Part shown: positions 31,885 to 43,013 of the stretch, one piece after another
Numbering within the stretch: the stretch's first letter is position 1
How the letters are laid out: each line of letters opens with the position of its first letter
Source of the DNA: Nephrocerus scutellatus
Taxonomy: Eukaryota > Arthropoda > Insecta > Diptera > Pipunculidae
DNA: 64,000 bases
Reading direction: 5' to 3'
NCBI GenBank assembly: GCA_947095585.1
Contig: OX352763.1
Coordinates: 59,429,016 to 59,493,015 of the forward strand
The notes under the pieces: generated by a model
Told to the model about the DNA's origin: nothing
Seen by the model: the letters and a program-made list of their open reading frames with translations, nothing else
Databases searched by the model: none
Translations under genes and position numbers: made by a program

Positions 31885-31902
31885 CCAAATGTTTGGGCGC
31901 CA
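31885..31902 (-). other. Gypsy primer-binding site (tRNA-Lys type, partial)
   Basis: Minus strand TGGCGCCCAAACATTTGG, two bases after the 5' LTR end. The first ten bases fit the 3' end of tRNA-Lys (TTGGGC, G, CCA), after which the match fails. This supports the position of the 5' LTR boundary. Confidence 0.65.
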
Positions 31903-31904
31903 TC

Positions 31905-34648
31905 TGAAACGGTTCATTCAGAAATGAACACGTTCCCGAATTTTCGACCTGGAGTAACCCAGCTGGCAGCTTGGTCCGGCTCGGCTCAGCATAGAGAGTT
32001 CGCTGCCTTTGTAACGATTCACGAGAGAAAACAAAGAGAAAATGCCGCACCCCCTGCCTCACTTGGCCCACGATCACCCTCCCCGGCGATGAACGACTTT
32101 AACGACGCATGGGTATTTGTTTTAATACCCGATAGAAAAAGCAAAATTAAACGATATTCAATTAGGTTTATTAATATTGAGACAATAACATAAGGGTAAA
32201 GATTGAACTCATTACATTACTAGGAGTAGAAATGATTTACTTAATAGAAGATGATAATTGGATTTATTCATACCAATGTAATAGGAAGAAGAATGGTTAA
32301 ATGGTGAAAACCAATATTTATATATAAAAAAAAATAGACATAGATAGAAAAATAGATCATTAAAGCTACTTATCTTAATATGATGAGAAAGTGGTAATTA
32401 AAGTTATTCATACTTAATATACTAGGATAAGTAACGATTAAATTCATGAAAACTAATACACTAGGAAAAGTAGCAACTAACTTTATCAAACTATGATAAG
32501 GGAAAAAGTAGTAACTAAACTTATTAATAGTGTATAATAAAATAGATAGTAATTAAATTCGTAAATTCGGTGAAAAGATTATAAATGGATTTATTAAACT
32601 AATATAATCGATAAGTGGTATCGATAGGTATTAATATTAGTTTAATGTAAAAGCAATAGTTACTTAATAATATTATAATATATAGTAGAATGGTAGTAGT
32701 AAAATTCATTAATACTAAGATAATCTAAAAATAGTATCCATAGGTAATGATACTGATCTAATGGAAAAAAAAAGCAATATTTCATCCTATTAACACTAAT
32801 ATAAAATAGCAAGGTAGTAGTTAAATTGATTAATACTAATATATGGGAAATCTTACAAATGAACTCATTAATACAAATGTAAGCGAAAATTAGTATCCAT
32901 ATGTATTGATAATCATTTAATGGAACAGTAATCGGCTCAACGCCTTACTATGGGTACACATTATGCGTGTGACGTGGATCAGCCTCCAGTTATCGGGTCG
33001 ACCGAGCTCGATGATCCTCCAACCGGTGCTATTCTAGGCAAAGAAGACAAAATGTAATAAACAAGAGAAAAAAAATTAGTATCATCTTATACATACTATT
33101 CGTCATAATTATCGTAATGTAAACAATTAAGTTTCATTTAGCTAGGTATACAGATATTCAATAAGACAAGAAAAATAATTTTGTTTTTTTTTCTTTTGTT
33201 TTTTTACGCTGGCCAAAAAAAGGAAGTCTTCGTCTCCAGGATGTCCGGGGTATACAAGATGAAGATGAGCCAAAACACTGTCCGTTCTTGTCGATGATGA
33301 CATCGTCCCAATGCGGAAGTTTTGGTGGTGTCCAGGATGCATTAGTTTGGGCACAACCTGCACTATCGTTCATCAGATTTGTGACTGGAACCTTGTTGCT
33401 CAGATAACTTCCAAGCCGCCAAGAAAAGAAAAATGTGAAGTCTGGTCGTTCCTCCGACTTTGCATTTGCAGTTTTCCAACTAAGATAATGGGATAATCGG
33501 AAAAGGACTGGACCTTTTTCTTCTCTTCTGTTGGGAATATAATGGTTCAATGCTCCTTTCAACTCTAAATTAATGTTATAGCCGCTCGCATAGATGGAAT
33601 AACGCTAACAATATTTTATGTTCGCAATAAATTTCTTTTGGGTTATCGCACGTGCAAGGCATCTTTCGGATTTGCGTGGGGTCCCCAATGTGCAGATTAA
33701 TTTGAAAATTCCGAGTCACTGTTAAATAATATGTTGTGTCATAGCAGCACCTTTTTTGCTGCGGAAAAGTTTATTTATTAGTCTGGCGAATAAGCGAAAC
33801 TTCTGATAAACTTTTAATAAACTTTTGATGAAATAGAATACATGCTATAATTTATTAATAATCATGTTAAAATTTTGAGTGTTGCAATTTTGGGGTTTAT
33901 TTATTTTGACACTGCAATAACTTTTGGGCAATTGATTCAAATACTAATCCGAGATCACCATATACGAATTTCACGGATGGTTGCAGATTAAAATCGCAGT
34001 AAATTAATGACTACTGCAGCAAACAGATAGCCGGTCTCGAAGTAGAAGAAAATAACACAACTCACTATGGCCGTGTTTGCTGTTCGCAGTCGTCTTTTCA
34101 CAATTCCGATGACTTTGCATATCGAGGCGAGGCGTTGCTTATGGCAAAGAAATGTAAAGTCTGGGCGCTCCTCCGACGTTGCATTTGCATTTTTCCAATT
34201 TAGGATAGTTAACCAAAAAAAATTTCCAGCGTGGGTCTGATACCGAGAAACACGACTCGATATCGCCACTTGACATTGTAATCACTTTTTTGGCAATCGT
34301 TTTGATTGCTAATCCGAGATCACCATAAACGAATTACCGGATGGTCGCAGATTCAAAATCGCAGTCAATTAATGACTAACACTCGTATATACTAATACTC
34401 AAAAAAAATAAGGCGAAAATGGTTTTCCTCTCGCTCGTTGGTCTCCTCCATCCACACACTCTGCTCGGTCACCGGAAACTGAACACCACCAACCCAAACC
34501 TCGCCATGACAACCTCCTGTCAGTTCTGCCAACTTAGTGATGAGTAAAAACCCATGTCGAGCCTATTGCGTTTACACGATGAATTTTACTTTCCAGTGAA
34601 AATCGCATTGAATAATTGGAATGACCGTCGACGAAGACGGTCGTTACA
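31905..34648 (-). repeat. Gypsy 5' LTR (2744 bp)
   Basis: Partner of 22124-24893. It lacks the G-run block of that copy but keeps GATGATAATTGGATTTATTC near 32240, which the other copy has lost. As promoter-side LTR it should hold the transcription start. I could not identify a convincing TATA box by eye in this AT-rich DNA. Confidence 0.9.
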
Positions 34649-35961
34649 ATGGGCTAAACAATCTCGTTGTAAACATCATGCACTGGGATCCACTGCTGGT
34701 CCATGTACTCATCAAAAAATTAGATCGCAACACACACCCATTGTACGAACAGTCATTGAAGAGACCCAGAGCATTGCCCGTGCTATCAGACTTCCTAACA
34801 TTTCTCGAAGTCCGCTTTCAATCCTTGGAGGCATTGGGAAACAATGGTCGAATTATAGAAGACCATCAAAAGAAACCGGTTGCACGTGCATTGATGTCTA
34901 TTGCAGCAGGAAGGGCTCGTTGTCCTCTATGCTCCAGTGACAACCACAAATTGTTTTATTGTCAGAAGTTCTCACAATTGACACCGACAAGCCGCTTGGA
35001 CTTCGTCAAGAAGAAAAACCTCTGCATTAATTGCCTGAGACATGGCCACATAGCACCATCATGTGCTGTCCGTGGCTGCACGAAATGTTCAAAAAGGCAC
35101 AAAACCTTGTTACATTTTGAGAAAACACCAGCATTGCCAACTCATACATCCAGTGGACAACGCCCCCTGGAAATCCATCCAGATAAACTCACAGGGCAGG
35201 GCAATACGATTGTGTCGGCAGCTGCATTGGCGCAAACCAAAAGATGTTACGTGTTCCTTAGCACGGTAGTAGTCAGACTTGAGGACAGCCAAGGCGGCGT
35301 TGTAGAATGCAGAGCATTGTTAGATTCCGGATCACAGCTCAATTTTGTAACAGAAAAGTTGGCAAGAAGACTTAAGCTTCCAGAAGTGATTGAAACCATG
35401 GACATCTTAGGAATCGGCGAAGGCACAAGGAATTCACACAAAAGAATGAATATGCTCCTGAAATACAGAACTTCCGACTTTTCTATAAGTCTTGAAGCAT
35501 TCGTCCTACCAAAAATAACGCCTCCTCAGCCAACACGAAGGATCGAAACTTCGGAATGGGCCATTCCGAAAAACATTATAGTTGCGGATCCACTTTTCGA
35601 TCGTCCAGATCATGTTGACCTATTAATTGGAGCTGAAGTTTACTTTCACTTACTCGACGTCGGACAAATAAGTCTGGGAAGGGACTTACCAACGCTACAC
35701 AATACACACTTTGGCTGGATAGTCGCTGGGAAAGCTGGAGACGTAACCCAATCATGGGCAACTAGCGGGATTTGCACTGAAGACCAATTGAATCAAGATA
35801 TGGAAAGATTTTGGAAAATAGAAGAAGTTCCACAATCAGAAGAAAGGAGTCGCACAGCTGAAGAGAAAAGTTGCGAAACCCATTATACTGAAAACACCAA
35901 AAGGAATAGCAGTGGGCGATTTGTTGTCAGACTCCCTTTCAAAGGAGATTCATCGAGCTAG
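34649..35961 (+). pseudogene. BEL-C gag C-terminal half and protease
   Basis: Continues the gag frame after the target duplication: LNNLVVNIMHWDPLLVHVL, then three zinc clusters (CPLCSSDNHKLFYC, CINCLRHGHIAPSC, CTKCSKRHKTLLH). The aspartic protease has ALLDSGSQLNFVTE and the DUF1758 block LPKITPPQPTRR ... VDLLIGAEVYFHLL, ending with HFGWIVAGKAG. The pre-RT linker (LNQDMERFWKIEEVP) follows. The frame ends at 35959 by a frameshift (KGDSSS, stop). The first ten codons of the apparent ORF (34621 on) are gypsy LTR. Confidence 0.92.
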
Positions 35962-36286
35962 GAGAGTCAAGAGGGATTGCGCAACAGCGTTACCTGGCCC
36001 TCGAGAGAAAATTAGCAAGATAAGAAGACCTCAAACAGCAATATCACCAGTTCTTAAATGAATATAGAAATCTTGGACAAATGGAAAAAATCGATGCCAG
36101 CAAGATGGAGGGAGCACACTATTTTATTCCTCATCACAGCATACTAAAACCGAGCAGCACAACTACAAAATTACGAGTGGTTTTTGATGCATCATCAAAA
36201 ACAACATCCAATATATCGCTCAACGATCTCTTATTAACTGGTCCAACCATTCAAGATGACTTAATCTCAATCCTACTTCGCTTTCG
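35962..36286 (+). pseudogene. BEL-C reverse transcriptase, first quarter only
   Basis: In the shifted frame: RYLALERKLAR, a stop near 36022, then QQYHQFLNEYRNLGQMEK, HYFIPHHSILK, TTKLRVVFDASSKTTSN and LTGPTIQDDLISILLRF. It breaks at about 36286 and joins LTR sequence, so the catalytic YMDD, RNase H and integrase are all deleted. GCATGCTTATG is where the joined sequence enters the LTR. Confidence 0.85.
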
Positions 36287-36543
36287 CATGCTTATGATAA
36301 AAAATCATAGTATATAAGCTATGAATAAAACGAAATAAATTATCATTCAATTAAAAGGTTCGTAAGAGTTTACTTTAAATCGTCGTTCATTGTTCGCATT
36401 CTTTTCATTCACTGGGTACTATAAACAAACGTTGCAAGTCTAATTGGTGGTACTGGTTTATGTACCATTATCATCAACTATTGCCAAGGTATAAGAACCT
36501 TGGTCAATACTAGTAGACCCAACAACACATCTACATACAAACA
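36287..36543 (+). repeat. BEL-C 3' LTR, right part
   Basis: Matches 18042-18299 with few differences and ends ACATACAAACA. It is followed by the target duplication ATATG and by RTE sequence continuing from 17638. The left 400 bp of the LTR were lost in the deletion that removed pol. Confidence 0.9.
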
Positions 36544-38150
36544 ATATGAATAAACAGTTCACCGGCGAAAGAAAGCAGCCTGGGAGAAGAATCTCGTCCG
36601 TGAACTGGAACAGCAAGGACCGTACCAGGCGCGAAAGTTCTACCAAAGGGTACGCGTTGCACATACTGCAAGGACAAAGAGGGTAATCTGATCGCCGATC
36701 TTAAAGGCTAAGATGGGTATAGCACTTTCATGAGTTGCCAAATGGCCAGCTTACTGAGGAATTGGAGGCTCCACCAATGACCGAAGATCATACTATGCTG
36801 CCGCCACCAAGCATAGACGAAGTTAGCAGAGCGATAAATCGGCTCAAAAATAATAATAATCTGATCGCCGATCTTAAAGGCTAAGATGGGTATAGCAGTT
36901 TCATGAGTTGCTCAATGGCCAGCTTACTGAGGAATTGGAGGCTCCACCAATGACCGAAGATCATACTATGCTGCCGCCACCAAGCATAGACGAAGTTAGT
37001 AGAGCGATAAATCAGCTCAAAAATAATAAGGCCCCGGGATCTGATGGGATCCCAGCGGAACTGATAAAAATAGGAGGCCCCACATTACACAAAGCAATTA
37101 ATGAAATAATAGTGCAAGTATGGGAAGAAGAAGTTATGCCAGAAGACTGGCGAAGAGGCCTCCTGTGCCCCATACATAAGAAGGGAGATATCACAAAATG
37201 CAGCAATTATCGTGGTATAACGTTGGTGAGTACCGCGTATAAGATTTTCTCCTCTATCCTTCAAGACAGGATAGCCCCATACGCTAAAGTCATCATTGGT
37301 CCATACCAGTGTGGCTTCATCCCAGGCAAATCAACAACTGATCAGATTTATAGGTGATGGAAAAATGTCTAGGGTTTCAAAACTCACTATACCATCTTTT
37401 TATAGACTTTAAAGCCGCCTATGATAGCACAGCCAGAGTAGAACTTTATAAAGCCATGAGAGAATTCGGCATCCCAAATAAACTGACACGACTATGTAGG
37501 TTGACCATGACCAATATTATAAGCCAAATAAAAATATCCGGATCACTATTAAGCCCATTCAACATCTATAACGGGCTCCGATAAGGGGATGGACTGGCCT
37601 GCGTCCTCTTCAAGCTGGCGTTGGAGAAAGTGATCCGAGACTCTGACGTAATAGCGAGAAAAACAATCCTCTATAATTCCGTTCAGATACTGGCTTACGC
37701 AGACGATATTGAAATCGTTGATAGAAACCGAAGAGCTGTACAGGAAGCTTTCCTCCAAATAGAGCAAGCGGCACGAAATCTGGGGCTGCACATAAATGAG
37801 AGCAACAAAAAATACATGGTGGCCACGTCTGCGAGTGGAAGATCCAACATTGGTCCCTCAATTCAAATAGTGAATTTGAAGTAGTGCAATCCTTTCACTT
37901 TCTTGGTTCAACTATAGCAGCCGATAACAGCATGGAACCAAAAATACTGCTCGGAAAGTCCTTTGCGGTAGGATTTATGGAACACGACAGCGAGGCCGGT
38001 CAAGCCTACACTGGAAGGATGGCGTAGATCAGGATGCTCAGAGTTTAGGGATGCCAAACTGGAAAACATCGGCTCGAAATCGGGACCGGTGGAGAGACTT
38101 TTATTGGGAGGCCAGGACCGGACCCCGGTTGTAGAGCCAAATATGATGAT
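36544..38150 (+). pseudogene. RTE reverse transcriptase (host element of the nest, right part)
   Basis: After the linker and a 173-bp duplication, the RT reads APGSDGIPAELIKIGG, NYRGITLVSTAYKIF, YQCGFIPGKSTTDQIY (stop at 37355), LFIDFKAAYDST, IYNGLR (stop) GDGLACVLF and the catalytic LAYADDIEIV near 37695. The 3' part is cut by a deletion near 37950 that jumps to the C-terminal end; the GRPGPDPG end and a TGATGATGA tail are at about 38100-38150. Stops, frame changes and deletions make it non-functional. Confidence 0.88.
36685..37030 (+). repeat. 173-bp tandem duplication inside the RTE element
   Basis: 36685-36857 is repeated at 36858-37030, starting AATCTGATCGCCGATC. The junction lies at an AATAATAATAAT run, consistent with slippage or unequal exchange there. 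Confidence 0.9.
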
Positions 38151-39599
38151 GAATCAAAACGATTATAATCAAAAGTATAGAAAAACAAAACATGTAGTTA
38201 TCAAATAAATCAACATAGGCAGGAAAATACATCTTTTTATCCGCAGTATAATAATTCGGAATATTTGATTTATTTGGACAACAAAACTTCGTGAAAAAAC
38301 AGGTAACCTAAAAATAATGTAAACTAATATTTGAACCTCTTTGTACAACATAAAAATTAATAGTGTAAACGATTCATACGAATCGCTTGAGAAATGGCTT
38401 ATTTCAGTATCAAACAACTTTCGAGTTCCTAGAGCAAAGGGTTTTGTTTGGATCGATCAGGAGTTTTATAAAAAAACCCCAAGAAGAAACCATATTCGAC
38501 TAGTTGACGGATCTTCCTGTTGCATGATGGTTTTCGCGCCCCATGTCACTGTTTCTTTCTTTTAAACTGCTGGGAATTTTATTATCCCAGCTAGAGAATA
38601 TAGAATAACGTATACGTGCTGTCTCTTTTATTATTAACTAGCTGATTACCCGGCGTTTTCCAGGTATTTATTCAGCTCAATCTTCCCTTAGGCAGGAGTA
38701 GGAAAAAGAATGATATCTATATTTAAAGTAAAATTGAAATTTTTTTAACAAAATAAGCATTTTAAATTATATAGTATTTAATTTATAAAAAAAATTCCAA
38801 AATAAATAAATAGTATTAATTTTAACAAAACTTGGTTGTACACAATGTTTTTAGTTTAACCTTCAAGAGCAAGAATAAATAATTTCTTATGTGAACCCAC
38901 CCTAGAGCAAGCAAAAAAATGTTGTCTCCAATCTCAAATCTATACTCCGCAATACTTAATAAACTGTTCGACTTATTGATCGTCATCGAAAACGAAAGTT
39001 TTACTGGAAATTTTAATCTCTTAAATTTAAAAGGTAGATCCGTCGAAATGAGTGCTATCCGTGTGGTAAAAACTGTTTCACACTATCCCTTTTCTGTCAA
39101 GATAGTCGCTTCATTTATATTGCCCAGCATCTTTTCTACGCATAGTCTTTTGCCGTTGCAAAGTTTTGGCGAGTCGATTTTCCGGAGTTAAATAGTTGGA
39201 GATCCCACTGTAAGTAAAAGGAGGTGTGGTGGCAATCCAGACGAATCAATTGAGTTTGGAAACTTAGATAAATAACTTCGTCATCAGCATCTACAATGGT
39301 ATCGATACACTTATATTCAGTTTCGTATTCAGTACGCCTATAAGTATTTGATTGTTTGTTTCGTGAGTGCCTCCATTTTTAGCAGCGAGAATGGTCCCTT
39401 CTCGCAACCGGTTTAAAATATGATAGTCTTGAGAAACAGCCGAATAAATAGAATTTGTTAGTTCTGCGGCATATTTCAAAAATCGATATCAACATTATAT
39501 TTCCATACGACACGGCTACTAATCTTCCTATTCCAATTTGAAGTAGGAGTGACAATGTCCTCACCACAAATCAAGCCGGTCTCCGAGTACCATTCTAAT
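38151..39599. other. No recognised gene
   Basis: AT-rich. One partial hit to the 118-bp satellite is near 38368-38400 (TTCATACGAATCGCTTGAGA). GCTGATTACCCGGCGT at about 38641 looks like a dispersed-repeat end. The remaining short ORFs (e.g. 38341-38565, 38919-39191) have no motif. Confidence 0.45.
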
Positions 39600-40440
39600 C
39601 ACCACTATTCATTTCAGCGACCCGAAAAACTATGGGATCGAAATTAATATTGGTTACCCTCCCCCCTCTGGAAATACAATTCACCCATAGGAGTGTCCTA
39701 CCAACACTATTCACCTCAGTGACCCCGAGAATGGACACTAATACCGGTCGCCCCCATCAGTTATCGACCCCTCCTCATAGAGCTATTTTACCATCAACAT
39801 TCACTTCAGCGACCCCGAAAACTATATAATCTACACTAATATCGGTCACCTCCCCCTTAGTTATCGACCCCATCCCCCTGGGGCTGTCTTACCATCACCA
39901 TTCAACTCAACGATCCCGAAAACTATGGAATCAATACTATCACCATTCAACTCAGCGACCCCGAAAACTATAGAATCGAGACTAATATCGGTCACCCCCC
40001 CCCCTCAGTTATTGATCCCATTCCCCAGAGTTGTCTTACGATCATTACTAAACTTAGCGACGCCGAAAACTATAGAATCGAGCACTAATAATGGACACCC
40101 TCCCTCAGTTTTCGACCCCATCCCACTAGAGTCATAGGTCCGAAAAGTAAAAGTAAATGGGTACTTGTGTCCCGGGGACCTATGTCCCTGCCCCACTTCT
40201 TGCTCAGGTACTACTTCTTTGCTGTAGGAGTACTTGGTTCCTGACTCACGGACTTCCGCACTAAACTTTGAATCGATACAATCACAATTCAACTCAGCGA
40301 CCCCGAACACTTTAGAATCGACATTAATATCGGTCACCCCCCCTTCAGTTATTGATCCGATCTCTCTAGAGCTGAGCGACCCAGAAAACTATAGAATCGA
40401 CACTAATATCGGTCACCCCACCACCACAGTAAGGCACAAA
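39600..40440. repeat. GC-richer degenerate minisatellite
   Basis: About eight occurrences of CAGCGACCCCGAAAACTAT or variants (near 39616, 39718, 39808, 39912, 39956, 40048, 40298, 40376). Most are followed by ACTAATATCGGTCACC and a C run. Spacing is irregular, roughly 45 to 250 bp, with units near 90-120 bp. A non-repeat insert sits at about 40140-40250. ORFs across it are products of the repeat. Confidence 0.8.
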
Positions 40441-40544
40441 TATATATACAAATAAATTTTCTATTGTATATAGGTATATAGAAGATTATGTTTTATTGTT
40501 ATTATTATTATCTTGTAATTGCATGGTTTTTAGCCATGGGATTC

Positions 40545-40800
40545 GACTGAAGTGCAATTGCCTATTGAGACCCTATTATTTAAATCCCAGAATTTCCATA
40601 GGAACAAGTCTTATAGAGGCATCTTAGTCCTACATACCGAATTTCATACGAATCGCTTGAGAAATTGCTTAGTTCCGAAAATTTTAGACCCTATTGGCCA
40701 GGTCCCATAATTTCTATATGAACAAGTCCTATAGTAGCACCTTAGTAATACCTACCAAAATTCATACGAATCGCTTGAGAAATGGCTTCATCGTCATATT
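40545..40800. repeat. 118-bp satellite, about two units
   Basis: Units contain CATACGAATCGCTTGAGAAA, CCTATT, AATTTCCATAGGAACAAGTC and CTTAGT. GAGAAAT recurs at 40659 and 40777, a period of 118. The same family is at 58187-58500. Confidence 0.85.
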
Positions 40801-40819
40801 TGTCTGGTCATGGCGTCCC

Positions 40820-41305
40820 GAAAAAAAAATCTCTCCACCGGTCTCGATTTCGAGCCGATGTCATCCAATTTGGTATCCCTTAACTGTGAGCGTCCTGGTC
40901 TACGCCATCCTTCCACCGTAGGCTTGGCCAGCCTCGCTGTCGTGTTCCATAAATCCTACCGCAAAGAACTTTCCGAGCAGGATCCTCTTCGCTCATGCGA
41001 GCTAGGTGTCCTGCCCACCGGAGCCTACCGAGCTTAATTTTCTTCACGATGTCAACATCGCAGTAACGCTCGTAGACCTCATAATTATAAAGTCTCCGGA
41101 ATCGTCCTTCCTTACATAACGGGCCAACAATTATCCGTAAGACTTTTCTAACTAACGCGGCTAAGAGGTCAGAATGCTTTTTGCTAAGCACCCAAGTCTC
41201 GGATCCATATGTAAGTACTGGTGTGACCATTGTCTTATATAGCAGAAGCTTGGATGTTATGGTTAAATTCCTGGATTTTAAGAGTCTTGGCAGAACATGC
41301 GCGTA
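40820..41305 (-). pseudogene. RTE C-terminal fragment
   Basis: Minus strand: SKLLLYKTMVTPVLTYGSET, IVGPLCKEGRFRRLYNYEVY, IVKKIKLGRLRWAGHLARM and YGTRQRGWPSLRWKDG, the region after the RTE reverse transcriptase. An internal deletion joins the start (near 41285) and the C-terminal end is altered. It lies directly after the poly-A tail of the LOA-like element. It keeps the bases missing at the frameshift in the 1662-2313 copy. Confidence 0.85.
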
Positions 41306-41308
41306 TTT

Positions 41309-42162
41309 TTTTTTTTTTAATAAATAGAGACTTATTGCCAAGGGAGGACTCCCTGAATGACTTGCGTCACGGCAATAAGTTGGGCTAAGCCCTTTATTAA
41401 AATTCAAAATAAAATAAAATCGAAGGAATGTGATTTACAATATATCACATTCCTCACGTTTGTAGCCGGTTTCAATTTATGTTCTCAGATTTCGCTCTCT
41501 GATTCATTGAAAAATCAATGCGAAAAAACGAACACGAAACTAAAACGACGCGAGTCCAAATGCTTTAATCAATGGATCATGGTCAAGGAAAACTATAAAA
41601 AACCTTAACCAAGAAAATATTACAATTTATAAAAGTAATGTAAAAAATACTGAAATATATATTTAATATTAATATATATAAATACATGAGAACGGTTTTA
41701 AGGCAAATCTATGTTGATTGGACCTTAAACGAGTGTTTACGTTACTGATAAAAGGACTTGGAACTAGAGAATGGGTTTCTAAAGAACATCTACCGTTGTA
41801 AAATTTGTAAAAAACAGATAAAGCTCCTACATTTCGTCTGTGCTCCAAAGTATCAAGAGACGAAGTAATGGTTACATTACATCGTTTATCAAACGGATAA
41901 CTCTATTCTGAACACCATCAAGATGAACCAAATGCGATCTTGGAGCCCCACCCCACACATATGAATTAAAATCTAAAATTGGTCTAACATAAGATTTATA
42001 TAATCTTAACACTTCAGATGGAGTGAAGTAGAAGTTACAACGTCTTATGAAGCCCAAACATTGGCTAGCTCTTTTTGAAATTTCATAAATATGATCCTTC
42101 CAGGAAAGATCACTTGAAACTTTCAAACCTAACATTGAATTGCCTTTTGAGAAAAAAGACAA
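41309..42162 (-). pseudogene. LOA-like LINE, end of pol, 3' UTR and poly-A
   Basis: MLGLKVSSDLSWKDHIYEIS, YKSYVRPILDFNSYVWGG and LDGVQNRVIRLIND (42162-41875) are the C-terminal part of a Jockey-superfamily pol. After a frameshift near 41875 it continues as SLDTLEHRRNVGALSVFYKF, ending by about 41670. About 350 bp of 3' UTR follow, then a poly-A run (T run at about 41308-41319 on the plus strand). This is the only copy in the window with its natural 3' end. Confidence 0.8.
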
Positions 42163-43000
42163 GCCTGGGATTTATTTGGGTTAAATTCCACCCTATTAGA
42201 TCTGCCCCAATCAAGAATGACTTGAATGTTCGACAGAATTGTCGAATTCATTAATTCACGCGAACCAATCAAGCGAGAATTGCATCCTTTTTGACTGACA
42301 AACTCAATGGAAGCCGATAGTGTTGTATCATCAGCAAATGAATGGATATCACAGGTTGTAGAAGACAACAGGTCGTTGATATATATCAAGAAGAGCGTGG
42401 GCGACAAGGATGACCCTTGAGGCACGCCAGCACTGATCCCTTGTGAAGCTGAAGATATACCATTTAATACATTTATTATACGGTTCCATAAATAATACTC
42501 AATCCATGTAATGAGAGAGGAGTGTAAGTTCAGTGCACGAATCTTATTAATAAGAATATCATGCCAAACTCTATTAAAAGCTTTAGAAATATCTAAGGAA
42601 ACAACGCTTGATTCAGCTAGGTTTTCAATGCTTCGCTCCAAACAATGAGTCATGCACGTCATTAGTTCACCTGAAGAGCGATTTTTACGAAGTCCATACT
42701 GAACATTGGATAAAAGAACATTCGAATCCAGATATCCATTACCTTAGATAGAACCGAAAACAAAGCAATTGGACGTTAGTTCGTAGGTGCCGATTTATCA
42801 CCTTTTTTCGGAACGGGTTGAATATTTGCTATTTTCCAAATTGATGGAAAAACACTTGACTTCATTGAGAGATGAAACAATTTGCTAAGCGGTTTTGCGA
42901 AAGTATGATGAAATCTTTACAATACTAATGGCGGAATACCGTCTGGGCCAGTCGCTTTACTGGGGTTAAGTTCTTTCAGAATCTTTGAAAAAACCCGTTT
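42129..43000 (-). pseudogene. LOA-like LINE reverse transcriptase
   Basis: VVSLDISKAFNRVWHDILINK, SQGISAGVPQGSSLSPTLF, LIYINDLLSSTTCDIHSFADD (catalytic FADD) and NRVEFNPNKSQACLF form palm and thumb in one frame (42662-42129). Upstream finger sequence (YGLRKNRSSGELM and a PIALFSVLSK-like stretch) is in other frames, with a stop near 42745, so the ORF is broken. Units 2-5 of the array carry only the part up to the FADD box. Confidence 0.85.
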
Positions 43001-43013
43001 CTGGAAATAGATT

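Larger units (their letters stand above)
30293..31904 (-). other. Gypsy 5' leader with antisense gag insert
   Basis: Untranslated region between primer-binding site and gag. About half of it (30593-31329) is an inverted, rearranged copy of this element's own RNase H and gag. The remainder (31380-31884) has no long ORF with a motif and includes an A run near 31410. Confidence 0.8.
22124..34648 (-). mobile_element. Ty3/gypsy element with very long LTRs, nested in BEL-C
   Basis: Runs 12,525 bp between ATGG at 22120-22123 and ATGG at 34649-34652. Minus-strand order: 5' LTR (34648-31905), primer-binding site, leader with an antisense gag piece, Gag-Pro-RT-RNaseH (30292-26612), integrase (26597-25050), 3' LTR (24893-22124). 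LTRs start TGTAACG and end GTTTCA. No env-like ORF lies between integrase and the 3' LTR, and I see no clear polypurine tract. One frameshift in RNase H breaks the polyprotein. Near-identical LTRs suggest a young insertion, unless they were homogenised later. Confidence 0.9.
17639..36543 (+). mobile_element. BEL/Pao element BEL-C, inserted in RTE and carrying a nested gypsy
   Basis: Flanked by ATATG at 17634-17638 and 36544-36548; removing it rejoins an RTE element. In order it has a 5' LTR (17639-18299), primer-binding site, gag 5' half, a partial tandem duplication, the gypsy element (22124-34648), gag 3' half and protease, the start of the RT, then a deletion into the 3' LTR (36287-36543). 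LTRs begin TGTTGATAC and end ACAAACA. It lacks most of pol, so it cannot move by itself. The 5-bp target duplication is usual for BEL/Pao. Confidence 0.9.

Noticed and set aside
39632..40455. Proline- and threonine-rich ORFs
   Set aside because: Translation of the minisatellite in several frames, not a conserved protein.
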